From positions 1 through 64,000 of the forward strand of contig UPYT01000006.1 in assembly GCA_900538475.1 (NCBI GenBank): DNA of 64,000 nt. The letters run 5' to 3'. This document shows, one piece after another, positions 25,414-33,621 of this stretch. This stretch comes from an uncultured Clostridium sp. GTDB lineage: Bacteria; Bacillota; Clostridia; Lachnospirales; Lachnospiraceae. The notes below the pieces were generated by a model. It searched no databases. It saw nothing but the letters and a program-made list of their open reading frames with translations, and had not been told where the DNA came from. Numbering within the stretch: position 1 is the stretch's first letter; every line of letters begins with the position of its first letter. The translations under genes and the position numbers were made by a program.

Positions 25414-26150
25414 AGATGCTCCTTCAGAAGCTCCCGGATGGCTTCTCCGGCAATCAACAGTCCGGCTACAGGTGGAACGAAGGAAATACTGCCGGGAACA
25501 GAGCGTCTGTTTCCGGCTTCTTCTGATTCCATAACCGGAGTAAGGGGTTCCTCCTTAGAATAGAGTACCTTTAGATGAGCAATGCCTCTTTTTTTCAGCT
25601 CTCTGCGCATAACCCGGCACAGGGGGCAGACAGAGGTTTTTGTAATATCTGTGATTTCAAACAGTTCTCCGTGCAGCTTGTTTCCAGTGCCCATGGAGGA
25701 GATCAGAGGAATCTCGTGGTCTTTTGCATACTGGACGATGGCCAGCTTGGCTGTGACAGTATCAATGGCATCTATGATATAATCAATAGGCCTGTCTGCC
25801 CCAGGAAGACAGGGAATGGAGTCTAAAAGGGGAGACAGATTATCCGGGAGCACAAAGGTTTCATAGGTGAGAATCTGAGCCTGGGGATTGATGTCCAGGA
25901 TCCGTTTCTTCATAACCTGTGTTTTGTATTGTCCAACAGTGCTGTGGTAGGCAATGCTCTGGCGGTTTATGTTGGTTAAAGAAACGGTGTCATTATCAAT
26001 CAGGATCAGTCTTCCTACGCCGCATCTGGCCAGAGCTTCAATACAATGGGAGCCAACGCCCCCAACGCCAAAGACGGCTATGGTAGAGACGGACAGCTGG
26101 TTTTGGCCTTCTTCACCAATCAGAAGGCCGGTTCTGGAAAATTCGTTCAT
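25404..26150 (-). CDS. tcdA: tRNA threonylcarbamoyladenosine dehydratase (ThiF/E1-like)
   Basis: The start at 26150 follows an AGGAG site; a longer in-frame start has none. The 248-residue protein has an adenylation fold with AVFGVGGVGSHCIEALARCGVG (about 22-43), the DNDTVSLTNINRQ stretch and a CPLC metal motif (about residues 182-185) near the catalytic region. This matches TcdA/CsdL, which cyclises t6A37 of tRNA to ct6A using ATP. It is the second gene of an operon with the Rrf2 regulator (13 bp apart). Other E1-like activators are possible, but the short form without a sulfur-carrier context favours TcdA. Confidence 0.85.
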   Translation of the reverse strand: MNEFSRTGLLIGEEGQNQLSVSTIAVFGVGGVGSHCIEALARCGVGRLILIDNDTVSLTNINRQSIAYHSTVGQYKTQVMKKRILDINPQAQILTYETFVLPDNLSPLLDSIPCLPGADRPIDYIIDAIDTVTAKLAIVQYAKDHEIPLISSMGTGNKLHGELFEITDITKTSVCPLCRVMRRELKKRGIAHLKVLYSKEEPLTPVMESEEAGNRRSVPGSISFVPPVAGLLIAGEAIRELLKEHLYS

Positions 26151-26163
26151 GAATCGCTCCTCT

Positions 26164-26595
26164 CTACAGCAGGTTGTCATTGGGATGGCACCGCTGCTCC
26201 TCAATCAGATCAGCCAGAGTCACATGATCGACTACCTGATCTACCGCGTCCTTGATTTTTTGCCAGACGCTTAAGGTTACACACTGTCCGGCCCGTTCAC
26301 AGGGCGGGGCATCCTTATCCAGACAGGAAACCGGTGACAGGCTGCCCTCTGTCTGCCGCAGAATCATGCCGACCGTATAGTTTTCGGGCGGCATAGTCAG
26401 CATATAGCCGCCCTGAGCGCCGCGGATGCTGCGGACATATCCGGCTCTGTGAAGCAGAGTAACAATCTGTTCCAGATATTTGTCGGAGATGCCCTGGTTG
26501 GCGGCTACCTGACTGATTTTTGTACATGTATCCGGGTTCATCCCGAATTCTATCATCATACGCAGGGCATATCGTCCTTTTGTAGAAATTTTCAT
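26164..26595 (-). CDS. Rrf2-family transcriptional regulator (IscR-like, three Cys)
   Basis: The 143-residue protein starts with the Rrf2 pattern MKISTKGRYALRMMIEF and has a winged helix (ISQVAANQGISDKYLEQIVTLLHRAGYVRSIRGAQGGY). Cys91, Cys99 and Cys105 form the cluster-binding set of IscR-type members, so it may sense Fe-S status or redox; the spacing (x7, x5) differs slightly from E. coli IscR (x5, x5). An imperfect inverted repeat (CCTATTA/ACTAAGG, about 26611-26632) lies in its own upstream region and may be its operator. It is divergent from nadE and is followed by tcdA. Confidence 0.87.
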   Translation of the reverse strand: MKISTKGRYALRMMIEFGMNPDTCTKISQVAANQGISDKYLEQIVTLLHRAGYVRSIRGAQGGYMLTMPPENYTVGMILRQTEGSLSPVSCLDKDAPPCERAGQCVTLSVWQKIKDAVDQVVDHVTLADLIEEQRCHPNDNLL

Positions 26596-26681
26596 AAAGT
26601 TCCTCCTTATACCTTAGTAAAATAATAGGATTTACAGTTATTGTACAAAATGAAACAGAAAATGTAAAGTGATATCCTGAA

Positions 26682-26710
26682 TTGACTTATGACAGGGGAA
26701 CAGGTATAAT
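26682..26710 (+). promoter_or_regulatory. Near-consensus sigma-A promoter for the nadE transcript
   Basis: TTGACT (26682-26687), a 17-bp spacer and TATAAT (26705-26710). The predicted start is at about 26717, directly at the first base of the structured element that follows. Confidence 0.85.
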
Positions 26711-26717
26711 TTTGAGT

Positions 26718-26864
26718 AACAGTTCAGCCTTGCGGGGATCCGGTCAGAAAAACTCGTTGAAAGCTTGCTTTCATAAGGATTTTTCTGACCGAATCCACAT
26801 AAGGCGGACGCCTAAAGCTTCTTGTACGCTGTAAGCGGGCAAGAAGATGCAAGGCTGAACTGTT
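26718..26864 (+). ncRNA. 147-nt four-helix structured element at the nadE transcription start
   Basis: A perfect 16-bp outer helix pairs 26718-26733 with 26849-26864. Inside are three arms: a long hairpin (26736-26796: 4 bp, one mismatch, 12 bp, capped by TGAAAG/CTTTCA), a short AGGC/GCCT hairpin (about 26802-26813), and CTTCTTG/CAAGAAG (about 26818-26846) capped by CGCT/AGCG. It starts where the promoter predicts the RNA to start. There is no T-tract after it, so it seems to be a 5' leader of nadE rather than a separate terminated RNA; a mobile palindromic repeat is the alternative. I do not recognise it as a known riboswitch. Confidence 0.65.
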
Positions 26865-26924
26865 GTAATTGTTATTGGCAATACTTCTTATTTAATGTGA
26901 TAGAGGCAAGGAGGACAGGAAGGA

Positions 26925-28859
26925 ATGAAGGATGGTTTTTTCCGTACAGCAGCAGCAACCCTGAAAGGGCGTGTTGCAGATACCAGGTATAACTGCCGGG
27001 AAATCTGCAGAATAATAGAAGAAGGAGAGCGGGAAGGCGCAGGGCTTATGGTATTTCCGGAGCTCTGCATTACTTCATATACCTGCAATGATCTGTTTTT
27101 GCAGGAAGCGCTGCTTCGTCAGGCGAGAGCAGGCCTGAAGGAGATTGTGGATTTTACAGAGGGAAAGCAGATGGTGGCTGTGGTAGGTCTTCCCTGGGAG
27201 TATGGCGGACGGATTTTTAATGTGGCGGCTTTTGTCTGTGGCGGAAGACTTCTGGGTCTTGTTCCCAAGCTCAATCTGCCAAACTACGGAGAGTTTTATG
27301 AACAGCGGTATTTCGCTGTAGGAATGGAGGAGCCGGTGGAGGTTTCCTGGGAGGGAGAGAAGATTCCTATGGGAACCAGGCTTTTGTTTGCCTGCAGAGA
27401 GATTCCCTCTCTGGTCATTGCTGCGGAAATCTGTGAGGACCTGTGGGTTCCCTGCCCTCCCAGTATTGGTCATGTGCTGGCAGGCGCTACGGTGATTGCA
27501 AACTGTTCTGCCAGCGATGAGGTGGTTGGAAAGGATTCCTATCGGAGATCCCTGATTGGCGGACAGTCAGCCCGTCTTATCTGCGGATATGTGTATGCCA
27601 ATGCCGGAGAGGGAGAGTCTACTCAGGATCTGGTATTTGGCGGACATAATCTGATTGGGGAAAACGGAACCCTGCTGGCAGAGTCCCGGAGATTTGCTCC
27701 GGAGGTCATTTATGCAGATCTGGATCTGGAGCGTCTGGCTGCAGAGCGGCGCAGGACAACGACTCATCCGGCAGCGTGTCGGGAGGGTTACCGGACTGTG
27801 GAGTTTTCTCTGAATACAGACGCTATGGAGAAAAAGCAGGAGGAGAAGCTTCTGCGGCGAATTGACAGCCGTCCCTTTGTTCCGGGGGATGACCGGGAGA
27901 GAAACAGACGGTGCGAGGAAATTTTTACGATTCAGGCGATGGGACTGAAAAAGCGTCTGGAGCATACGGGCGTGCGTCATGTGGTTTTGGGAATTTCCGG
28001 AGGTCTTGATTCTACGCTGGCCTTGCTGGTGACGGCGCGGGCCTTTGATATGCTGGAAATACCAAGGGAGCAGATTCATGCGGTGACCATGCCCTGCTTT
28101 GGAACCACAGACAGAACTTATCAGAATGCCTGTCGGATGACAGAGAAGCTGGGGGCTTCTTTGCAGGAGGTAGATATCAAAAAGTCTGTGACCCAGCATT
28201 TTGAGGACATTGGACAGGATATGGGCTGCCACGATGTGACCTACGAAAACGGTCAGGCCAGAGAGAGAACCCAGGTTCTCATGGATATTGCAAATCAGAC
28301 AGGCGGTCTGGTAGTGGGCACTGGAGATATGTCAGAGCTGGCTCTTGGGTGGGCGACCTACAATGGAGATCATATGTCCATGTATGGGGTAAATGCATCG
28401 GTTCCCAAGACTCTGGTGCGTCATCTGGTTCAGTATTATGCAGATACCTGCGGAGAGGAAAGCCTTGCAGAAGTTCTTCTTGATGTGCTGGATACGCCGG
28501 TGAGCCCGGAACTTTTGCCGCCGGAGGACGGAGTGATTTCCCAGAAGACAGAGGATCTGGTAGGCCCCTATGAGCTTCACGATTTCTTCCTGTATTATGT
28601 GCTTCGATTTGGCTTTATGCCATCTAAGATTTACCGGCTGGCTCTTCGGGCTTTCCAGGGAGAATATGACGGGGAAACCATCTGGAAATGGCTGAATGTC
28701 TTTTACCGCCGCTTTTTTGCCCAGCAGTTTAAGCGCTCCTGTCTGCCGGACGGTCCCAAGGTAGGAAGCGTTGCAGTATCTCCCCGCGGAGATTTGAGAA
28801 TGCCCAGCGATGCGTCCAGACAGATCTGGATGGAGGATTTGGAGCAGCTTCAGAAATAG
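26925..28859 (+). CDS. nadE: Glutamine-dependent NAD+ synthetase
   Basis: The 644-residue enzyme makes NAD+ from nicotinate adenine dinucleotide, ATP and glutamine. The N-terminal nitrilase-type glutaminase (about 1-280) shows the Glu-Lys-Cys set: FPELCITSYTC, VPKLNLPNYGEFYE and AAEICEDLW. The C-terminal synthetase carries the ATP-PPase loop ISGGLDST (about 357-364) and later GTGDMSELALGW. The length agrees with the long two-domain clostridial and mycobacterial form. It has a strong AAGGAGG site and a leader with a large structured element. Next is the SpoU methyltransferase gene, 21 bp on. Confidence 0.95.
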   Translation: MKDGFFRTAAATLKGRVADTRYNCREICRIIEEGEREGAGLMVFPELCITSYTCNDLFLQEALLRQARAGLKEIVDFTEGKQMVAVVGLPWEYGGRIFNVAAFVCGGRLLGLVPKLNLPNYGEFYEQRYFAVGMEEPVEVSWEGEKIPMGTRLLFACREIPSLVIAAEICEDLWVPCPPSIGHVLAGATVIANCSASDEVVGKDSYRRSLIGGQSARLICGYVYANAGEGESTQDLVFGGHNLIGENGTLLAESRRFAPEVIYADLDLERLAAERRRTTTHPAACREGYRTVEFSLNTDAMEKKQEEKLLRRIDSRPFVPGDDRERNRRCEEIFTIQAMGLKKRLEHTGVRHVVLGISGGLDSTLALLVTARAFDMLEIPREQIHAVTMPCFGTTDRTYQNACRMTEKLGASLQEVDIKKSVTQHFEDIGQDMGCHDVTYENGQARERTQVLMDIANQTGGLVVGTGDMSELALGWATYNGDHMSMYGVNASVPKTLVRHLVQYYADTCGEESLAEVLLDVLDTPVSPELLPPEDGVISQKTEDLVGPYELHDFFLYYVLRFGFMPSKIYRLALRAFQGEYDGETIWKWLNVFYRRFFAQQFKRSCLPDGPKVGSVAVSPRGDLRMPSDASRQIWMEDLEQLQK

Positions 28860-28880
28860 TGATAATGAGAGGAAAAAACT

Positions 28881-29669
28881 GTGATAACGAGTACAACCAA
28901 TAAACAGGTAAAATACGTCAGCAGTCTGATTAAAAAGCCAAAGGCACGCCGGGAGGAGGATCTGTTTGTGGCAGAGGGGCTTCGCATCTGTCAGGAGATT
29001 CCAGAGGAGCGGATCCATACGCTTTATGTTTCGGAGAGCTTTCTCAAGCAGAAGGAGGGCCGTATTCTGTCGGAGCGGGGCCGTCGTGTTGAGGTGGTGG
29101 CAGACGAGGTTTTTAAGGCTTTATCAGATACTCAGACTCCTCAGGGGGTACTGGCTCTGGTCAGACAGTATCATTACACTTTAGAGCAGGCAGCAGGAAC
29201 AAAGGACGGCAAACCGGCACTTTTGATGATTCTGGAGCATCTTCAGGATCCGGGAAATCTGGGAACGATTATCAGGGCTGGAGAGGGAGCAGGAGTGACA
29301 GGGGTGATTATGGACGCTTCAACAGCAGATATTTACAACCCCAAGGTGATCCGATCTACTATGGGCTCTGTGCTGCGGGTTCCCTTTGTATATACAGAAG
29401 ATCTGTGCGGGACACTTCAGTGGCTGAAAAAGCAGGATGTTCGTCTGTTTGCAGCTCATTTGAAGGGAAAGAATTCCTATGAACAGGAAAATTACTGCCA
29501 GAGTACAGGATTTTTGATTGGAAATGAGGCCAATGGACTCAGCGATGAAGCGGCTTCTTTGGCGGATACTTATATCCGGATTCCTATGGCTGGACGTGTA
29601 GAATCCCTGAATGCGGCAGTAGCGGCTTCGGTGCTGATGTTCGAGGCAGCGAGACAGCGGCGCCAGTAA
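28881..29669 (+). CDS. TrmH/SpoU-family RNA 2'-O-methyltransferase
   Basis: The 262-residue protein starts with GTG after GAGAGGAAAA. Residues 1-100 are the substrate-binding domain (TTNKQVKYVSSLIKK, FVAEGLRI, TPQGVLALV). The C-terminal SPOUT knot shows all three motifs: NPKVIRSTMGSVLRVPF, LIGNEANGLSDEA and IPMAGRVESLNAAVAASVLMFE. It methylates a ribose in rRNA or tRNA with S-adenosylmethionine; the exact nucleotide cannot be told. It probably shares the nadE transcript and ends in a weak terminator. Confidence 0.9.
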   Translation: MITSTTNKQVKYVSSLIKKPKARREEDLFVAEGLRICQEIPEERIHTLYVSESFLKQKEGRILSERGRRVEVVADEVFKALSDTQTPQGVLALVRQYHYTLEQAAGTKDGKPALLMILEHLQDPGNLGTIIRAGEGAGVTGVIMDASTADIYNPKVIRSTMGSVLRVPFVYTEDLCGTLQWLKKQDVRLFAAHLKGKNSYEQENYCQSTGFLIGNEANGLSDEAASLADTYIRIPMAGRVESLNAAVAASVLMFEAARQRRQ

Positions 29670-29687
29670 AAGTTTACGGTTTTTTTA
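29663..29687 (+). terminator. Weak intrinsic terminator overlapping the methyltransferase stop
   Basis: CC(A)GTAAA pairs with TTTACGG around a two-base loop, with one bulged A, followed by seven T residues. The stem contains the stop codon. Confidence 0.5.
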
Positions 29688-29731
29688 CAAGATATTCAGA
29701 AAAACTTAAGTGGCACAATATGCGTTTTTTC

Positions 29732-29760
29732 TTGTGAAATGTCTGAAAATATAGTATGAT
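29732..29760 (+). promoter_or_regulatory. Sigma-A promoter for nfeD-SPFH
   Basis: TTGTGA (29732-29737), a 17-bp spacer and TATGAT (29755-29760), just 27 bp before the gene start. Confidence 0.65.
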
Positions 29761-29786
29761 GTATCTAAGAAAAAAGGAGGTTGCAG

Positions 29787-30230
29787 ATGAGTTCCATCTA
29801 TTGGCTGATTGCATTTGTGATTTTAGTTGGTATCGAGGTGGCAACTATGGCGCTGACTACCATATGGTTTGCAGGCGGTGCTCTTGTGGCATTTCTGCTT
29901 TCCCTGTTTGGACTGTCTGTGGAGGTTCAACTGATAGCTTTTGTGGCAGTATCCTTTCTCCTGCTGTTTTTTACCAGACCGTTTGCTTCCAGATTCATCA
30001 ACAGCGGTACGGTAAAGACCAATGCAGAGGGGCTTATTGGCCGGGAGGCGCGGGTTACTTCAGAGATTGACAATGAACAGGGAACAGGCTCTGCGGTGGT
30101 AGGCGGACAGGAGTGGACGGCCAGAGCCAGGGACAGCCATGAGATTTATCCTGCCGGTACGGTAGTCCGGATTCTGGATATTCAGGGAGTGAAACTAATT
30201 GTAGCTACATGTAAGGAGGGCGAAGAATGA
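29787..30230 (+). CDS. NfeD-family membrane protein
   Basis: I use ATG 29787, six bases after AGGAGG; a TTG six bases earlier is less likely. The 147-residue protein has two to three membrane helices (residues 4-65) and a C-terminal OB-fold domain with GREARVTSEIDNEQGTGSAVVGGQEWTA and the DIQGVKLIV end, the NfeD pattern. NfeD proteins pair with SPFH proteins in membrane microdomains; the next gene encodes exactly that and overlaps by 4 bp. The short form lacks the protease domain found in long NfeD proteins. Confidence 0.87.
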   Translation: MSSIYWLIAFVILVGIEVATMALTTIWFAGGALVAFLLSLFGLSVEVQLIAFVAVSFLLLFFTRPFASRFINSGTVKTNAEGLIGREARVTSEIDNEQGTGSAVVGGQEWTARARDSHEIYPAGTVVRILDIQGVKLIVATCKEGEE

Positions 30231-31171
30231 ATACATTTGCCGGTTTAACAGGAATTATTATTTTTCTTCTGTTTCTGATTGTGATTGCGCTGATGCTGGT
30301 ATCCTGTGTGAAGATTGTTCCCCAGGCTCAGGCTCTGGTGGTAGAGCGTCTGGGAGCCTATCTGGGTACCTGGTCTGTAGGCGTTCATTTCCTGGTTCCT
30401 TTTGTGGATCGGGTAGCTAAGCGGGTGATTTTAAAAGAGCAGGTTGTGGATTTTGCGCCCCAGCCGGTGATTACAAAAGATAACGTAACTATGCGGATTG
30501 ATACTGTGGTTTTCTTCCAGATTACGGATCCCAAGCTGTTTGCATACGGTGTGGAGAATCCCATTATGGCGATTGAAAACCTGACGGCAACCACGCTTCG
30601 TAATATTATCGGTGATCTGGAGCTGGATCAGACTCTGACCTCCAGAGAAACGATCAACACGAAAATGCGAGCCTCCCTGGATATAGCAACGGATCCCTGG
30701 GGCATTAAGGTCAACCGGGTGGAACTGAAGAATATTATCCCTCCGGCAGCGATTCAGGATGCCATGGAGAAGCAGATGAAGGCAGAACGGGAACGCCGTG
30801 AGGCCATTCTCCGGGCAGAGGGTGAGAAAAAGTCTACGATTCTTGTGGCAGAAGGAAAGAAGGAATCTGCAATTCTTGATGCAGAGGCAGATAAGCAGGC
30901 AGCGATTCTCCATGCAGAGGCAGAGAAGGAGAAGCGGATTAAGGAGGCGGAGGGTGAAGCTGCAGCGATTCTGAAGGTGCAGCAGGCTAACGCAGACGGT
31001 ATTCGTTTCCTGAAGGAGGCCGGTGCAGATGCGGCAGTTCTTCAGCTGAAAAGTCTGGAAGCCTTTATGGCAGCGGCAGACGGAAAGGCTACCAAGATTA
31101 TTATTCCGTCTGATATTCAGAATATGGCAGGACTGGTTAAGTCGATTACGGAAGTGGCCAAGGACAGCTAA
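30227..31171 (+). CDS. SPFH/Band 7 (stomatin/prohibitin-like) membrane protein
   Basis: The 314-residue protein has one N-terminal membrane helix (about 6-28), a Band 7 domain (VERLGAYLGTWSVGVHFLVPFVDRV, then VITKDNVTMRIDTVVFFQITDPKLFAYGVENP, TLRNIIGDLELDQTLTSRETIN) and a long Glu/Ala/Lys-rich coiled coil (about 180-250). It is of the QmcA/stomatin type and should form oligomeric rings organising membrane domains, together with its NfeD partner. It is translationally coupled to nfeD. A terminator follows at 31225. Confidence 0.9.
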   Translation: MNTFAGLTGIIIFLLFLIVIALMLVSCVKIVPQAQALVVERLGAYLGTWSVGVHFLVPFVDRVAKRVILKEQVVDFAPQPVITKDNVTMRIDTVVFFQITDPKLFAYGVENPIMAIENLTATTLRNIIGDLELDQTLTSRETINTKMRASLDIATDPWGIKVNRVELKNIIPPAAIQDAMEKQMKAERERREAILRAEGEKKSTILVAEGKKESAILDAEADKQAAILHAEAEKEKRIKEAEGEAAAILKVQQANADGIRFLKEAGADAAVLQLKSLEAFMAAADGKATKIIIPSDIQNMAGLVKSITEVAKDS

Positions 31172-31224
31172 GTGGAACTGCTGTTAAAAGAAGAGAGGAT
31201 ATACAAAAGATTACAGAGATGTAG

Positions 31225-31250
31225 AGAGAGCGAGCGATCGCTCTCTTTCC
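31225..31250 (+). terminator. Perfect-stem terminator-like hairpin
   Basis: AGAGAGCGA pairs perfectly with TCGCTCTCT around a GCGA loop, followed by TTTCC. The T-tract is short. It separates the SPFH gene from argF. Confidence 0.55.
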
Positions 31251-31262
31251 TGCATAAGAAAC

Positions 31263-31291
31263 TTGACATGAAATTCGCCTTATAGTAAGTT
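31263..31291 (+). promoter_or_regulatory. Candidate argF promoter
   Basis: A consensus TTGACA (31263-31268) with a 17-bp spacer to TAAGTT (31286-31291), a weak -10. I could not identify a convincing ArgR box nearby. Confidence 0.5.
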
Positions 31292-31337
31292 ATAGATAAT
31301 AAAAATCCGTTTTGACGGAAGAGGAGGAGAGACAATT

Positions 31338-32327
31338 ATGAATTTAAAAGGCAGAAGTTTTCTTACATTAAAGGATTATACACCAGAGGAAATTCTCTAT
31401 CTTCTGGATTTGGCGGCAGAGTTAAAGAGAAAGAAAAAAGAAGGAATTCCGGTGGATCATTACAGAGGCAAAAATGTGGCTCTGATTTTTGAGAAAACCA
31501 GTACCAGAACAAGATGCTCCTTTGAAGTGGCTGCCCATGATATGGGAATGGGAACCACATATCTGGAGCCTTCCAGCTCTCAGATTGGAAAGAAAGAGAG
31601 TATTGCCGATACGGCGCGGGTGCTGGGAAGAATTTACGACGGAATTGAGTACCGGGGCTTTGGTCAGGAGATTGTGGAGGAGCTGGCAAAGCATGCAGGA
31701 GTTCCTGTCTGGAATGGTCTGACCAATGAGTACCATCCTACACAGATGCTGGCAGATATGCTGACAGTCCGGGAACACCTGGGCCGTCTGAAAGGGGTAA
31801 AGCTGGTTTACATGGGAGATGCCCGCTATAACATGGGCAATTCTCTGATGATTGTCTGTGCAAAGCTGGGGCTTCATTTTGTGGCCTGCGCCCCTAAGAA
31901 ATATTTCCCCAATCAGGAGCTGGTTGAACAGTGCCGGGAGTATGCAAAGGAGTCTGGCGGAGATATTACTCTTACAGAAGATGTGAAAGCTGGAACAAAG
32001 GGGGCTGACGTTATCTGCACGGATGTGTGGGTTTCTATGGGTGAGCCCGATGAAGTATGGGAGGAGAGAATTCATGATCTGACTCCCTATAAGGTAACGA
32101 TGGATGTTATGAGAAATGCAGGAAAAGAGGCCATTTTCCTTCACTGTCTGCCATCCTTCCATGACCTGAAGACCAAGATTGGCAAGGAAATGGGAGAACG
32201 TTTTGGAATTACTGATATGGAAGTAACAGACGAAGTATTTGAGGCGCCATGCTCTAAGGTATTTGATGAGGCAGAGAACCGGATGCATACCATTAAGGCA
32301 GTTATGGTGGCTACGTTAGGAGAATAG
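31338..32327 (+). CDS. argF: Ornithine carbamoyltransferase
   Basis: The 329-residue cytoplasmic enzyme makes citrulline from ornithine and carbamoyl phosphate. It has the carbamoyl-phosphate loop [13 protein letters not shown] (STRT at 55-58), the ornithine SMG loop (233-235) and HCLP (269-272), plus [16 protein letters not shown]. Length and motifs agree with the OTCase family. It stands alone, without other arginine genes in the window, behind its own promoter. Anabolic use is the natural reading; a catabolic arcB role cannot be excluded but no arcA or arcC is near. Confidence 0.95.
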   Translation: MNLKGRSFLTLKDYTPEEILYLLDLAAELKRKKKEGIPVDHYRGKNVALIFEKTSTRTRCSFEVAAHDMGMGTTYLEPSSSQIGKKESIADTARVLGRIYDGIEYRGFGQEIVEELAKHAGVPVWNGLTNEYHPTQMLADMLTVREHLGRLKGVKLVYMGDARYNMGNSLMIVCAKLGLHFVACAPKKYFPNQELVEQCREYAKESGGDITLTEDVKAGTKGADVICTDVWVSMGEPDEVWEERIHDLTPYKVTMDVMRNAGKEAIFLHCLPSFHDLKTKIGKEMGERFGITDMEVTDEVFEAPCSKVFDEAENRMHTIKAVMVATLGE

Positions 32328-32330
32328 GGA

Positions 32331-32636
32331 ATGCACAGTCAGGAGAAAAAAAAGAATCCCCGCAATACTGCCATGATGCTGGATATGCTCCACATCGTGG
32401 TGGGGGTTCTTGTAGTGGCCTGTACGGTACTGGCATTTGTTAATCCGGAAAGAAACAGTTTTCTTTTTCCGGTGATTTTCTGGCTTGCAGCCCTGCTAAA
32501 CGGGGTGAACGGCTGGAGCCGTTTTCAAAACGGAGGAAGAGAAAAACGGAAAAAAGCCGGTGCAGCCGTTTTGTGGGCAGCAGCTGCATTGCTATTTGTA
32601 ATTGGCCTTCTCAGCGCCGTCAGTATCTGGAGGTAG
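32331..32636 (+). CDS. Small three-helix membrane protein of unknown function
   Basis: This 101-residue protein starts 4 bp after the argF stop. A basic N-terminus is followed by three hydrophobic segments (about 18-38, 45-62 and 76-98) separated by a short NPERNS turn and a basic RFQNGGREKRKK loop. I do not recognise a named domain with certainty; it resembles small DUF-type membrane proteins of Lachnospiraceae. It lies between argF and birA with tight spacing, so it is probably co-transcribed with them. Nothing in the sequence shows what it does. Confidence 0.65.
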   Translation: MHSQEKKKNPRNTAMMLDMLHIVVGVLVVACTVLAFVNPERNSFLFPVIFWLAALLNGVNGWSRFQNGGREKRKKAGAAVLWAAAALLFVIGLLSAVSIWR

Positions 32637-32640
32637 AACA

Positions 32641-33621
32641 TTGAAAGCAGAGATTTTAAAGCGTCTCAGGGAGACGGATGGGTATATTTCCGGTCAGGAA
32701 TTATGTGAAAGCCTGGGGGTTTCCCGGACGGCTGTATGGAAGTGTATCCGACAGCTGGAGGACGAGGGATATGTGATTGAAGCAGTCAGAAACAGAGGTT
32801 ATCGTCTGGCAGATTCCGGAGATGTGCTGTCTGAACAGGAGCTGGGCAGGCTCCTTTCCACCAGATGGCTGGGAAAGAACCTGGTGGTATTTGACGAGGT
32901 AGATTCCACCAATAATGAGGCCAGGCGAATGGCAGAAAAAGGCGCTTTGGAGGGCACCGTGATTCTGGCTGCCCGTCAGACTGCGGGAAAAGGGCGCCGG
33001 GGGCGAAATTGGGAGTCTCCCCGGGGAACAGGAATCTGGATGAGTTTTCTGCTTCGTCCGGAATTTGAGCCGTCTCATGCATCGATGCTGACGCTGACAG
33101 CCGCTATGGCTGTAGCTCAGGGTATTCGAAGGACGACAGGACTGGATTGCCAGATTAAATGGCCCAATGATATTGTAATAAACGGAAAAAAGCTCTGCGG
33201 GATTCTCACAGAGATGAGCACGGAGGACAATCAGATCCGCTACGTAGTAGTAGGAATTGGAATCAATGTGAATATCAGAGAGTTTCCGGAGGAGATCAGC
33301 AGCACGGCAACCTCTCTGCTTTTGGAATCAGGACATCCGGTCAGGAGGGCAGTCCTGGTGGATCAGGTGCTGAGAGCCTGGGAAGAATATTATACAGAGT
33401 TTTTAAAAACCCTGGATTTTCAGAATCTGAAGAAGGAGTATAATGCCTGCCTGGTTAACAATGGCCGTCAGGTACAGATCCTTGCGCCCCAGGGGGTGTG
33501 GACAGGCGTGTCTCTTGGAATTGACCGGGAGGGACAGCTCCTTGTAGAAAAACCGGACGGAAGCATTGAGCCGGTTGTATCAGGAGAAGTTTCTGTGAGA
33601 GGGGTTTATGGCTATGTATGA
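32641..33621 (+). CDS. birA: Bifunctional biotin--protein ligase / biotin operon repressor
   Basis: The start is TTG at 32641, six bases after GGAGGT; the upstream in-frame extension overlaps the membrane-protein gene. The 326-residue protein has an N-terminal winged helix (SGQELCESLGVSRTAVWKCIRQLEDEGY, about 18-44), the catalytic domain with GKGRRGRNW (116-124) that binds biotinyl-AMP and KWPNDIVINGKKLCGIL, and the C-terminal SH3-like cap. It attaches biotin to carboxylases and, with the DNA-binding domain present, can repress biotin genes. It overlaps mutY by 14 bp. Confidence 0.93.
   Translation: MKAEILKRLRETDGYISGQELCESLGVSRTAVWKCIRQLEDEGYVIEAVRNRGYRLADSGDVLSEQELGRLLSTRWLGKNLVVFDEVDSTNNEARRMAEKGALEGTVILAARQTAGKGRRGRNWESPRGTGIWMSFLLRPEFEPSHASMLTLTAAMAVAQGIRRTTGLDCQIKWPNDIVINGKKLCGILTEMSTEDNQIRYVVVGIGINVNIREFPEEISSTATSLLLESGHPVRRAVLVDQVLRAWEEYYTEFLKTLDFQNLKKEYNACLVNNGRQVQILAPQGVWTGVSLGIDREGQLLVEKPDGSIEPVVSGEVSVRGVYGYV

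Noticed and set aside
26718..26864. 6S RNA or a known NAD riboswitch for the element before nadE
   Set aside because: 6S RNA is a single long rod with a central bubble, not a junction with three arms, and I could not match the conserved cores of the NAD riboswitches I know. Left as unassigned.
31225..31250. Further copy of the dispersed repeat tail
   Set aside because: It shares only short GAGCGAGC-like words; its perfect 9-bp stem is different and is better read as an ordinary terminator hairpin.
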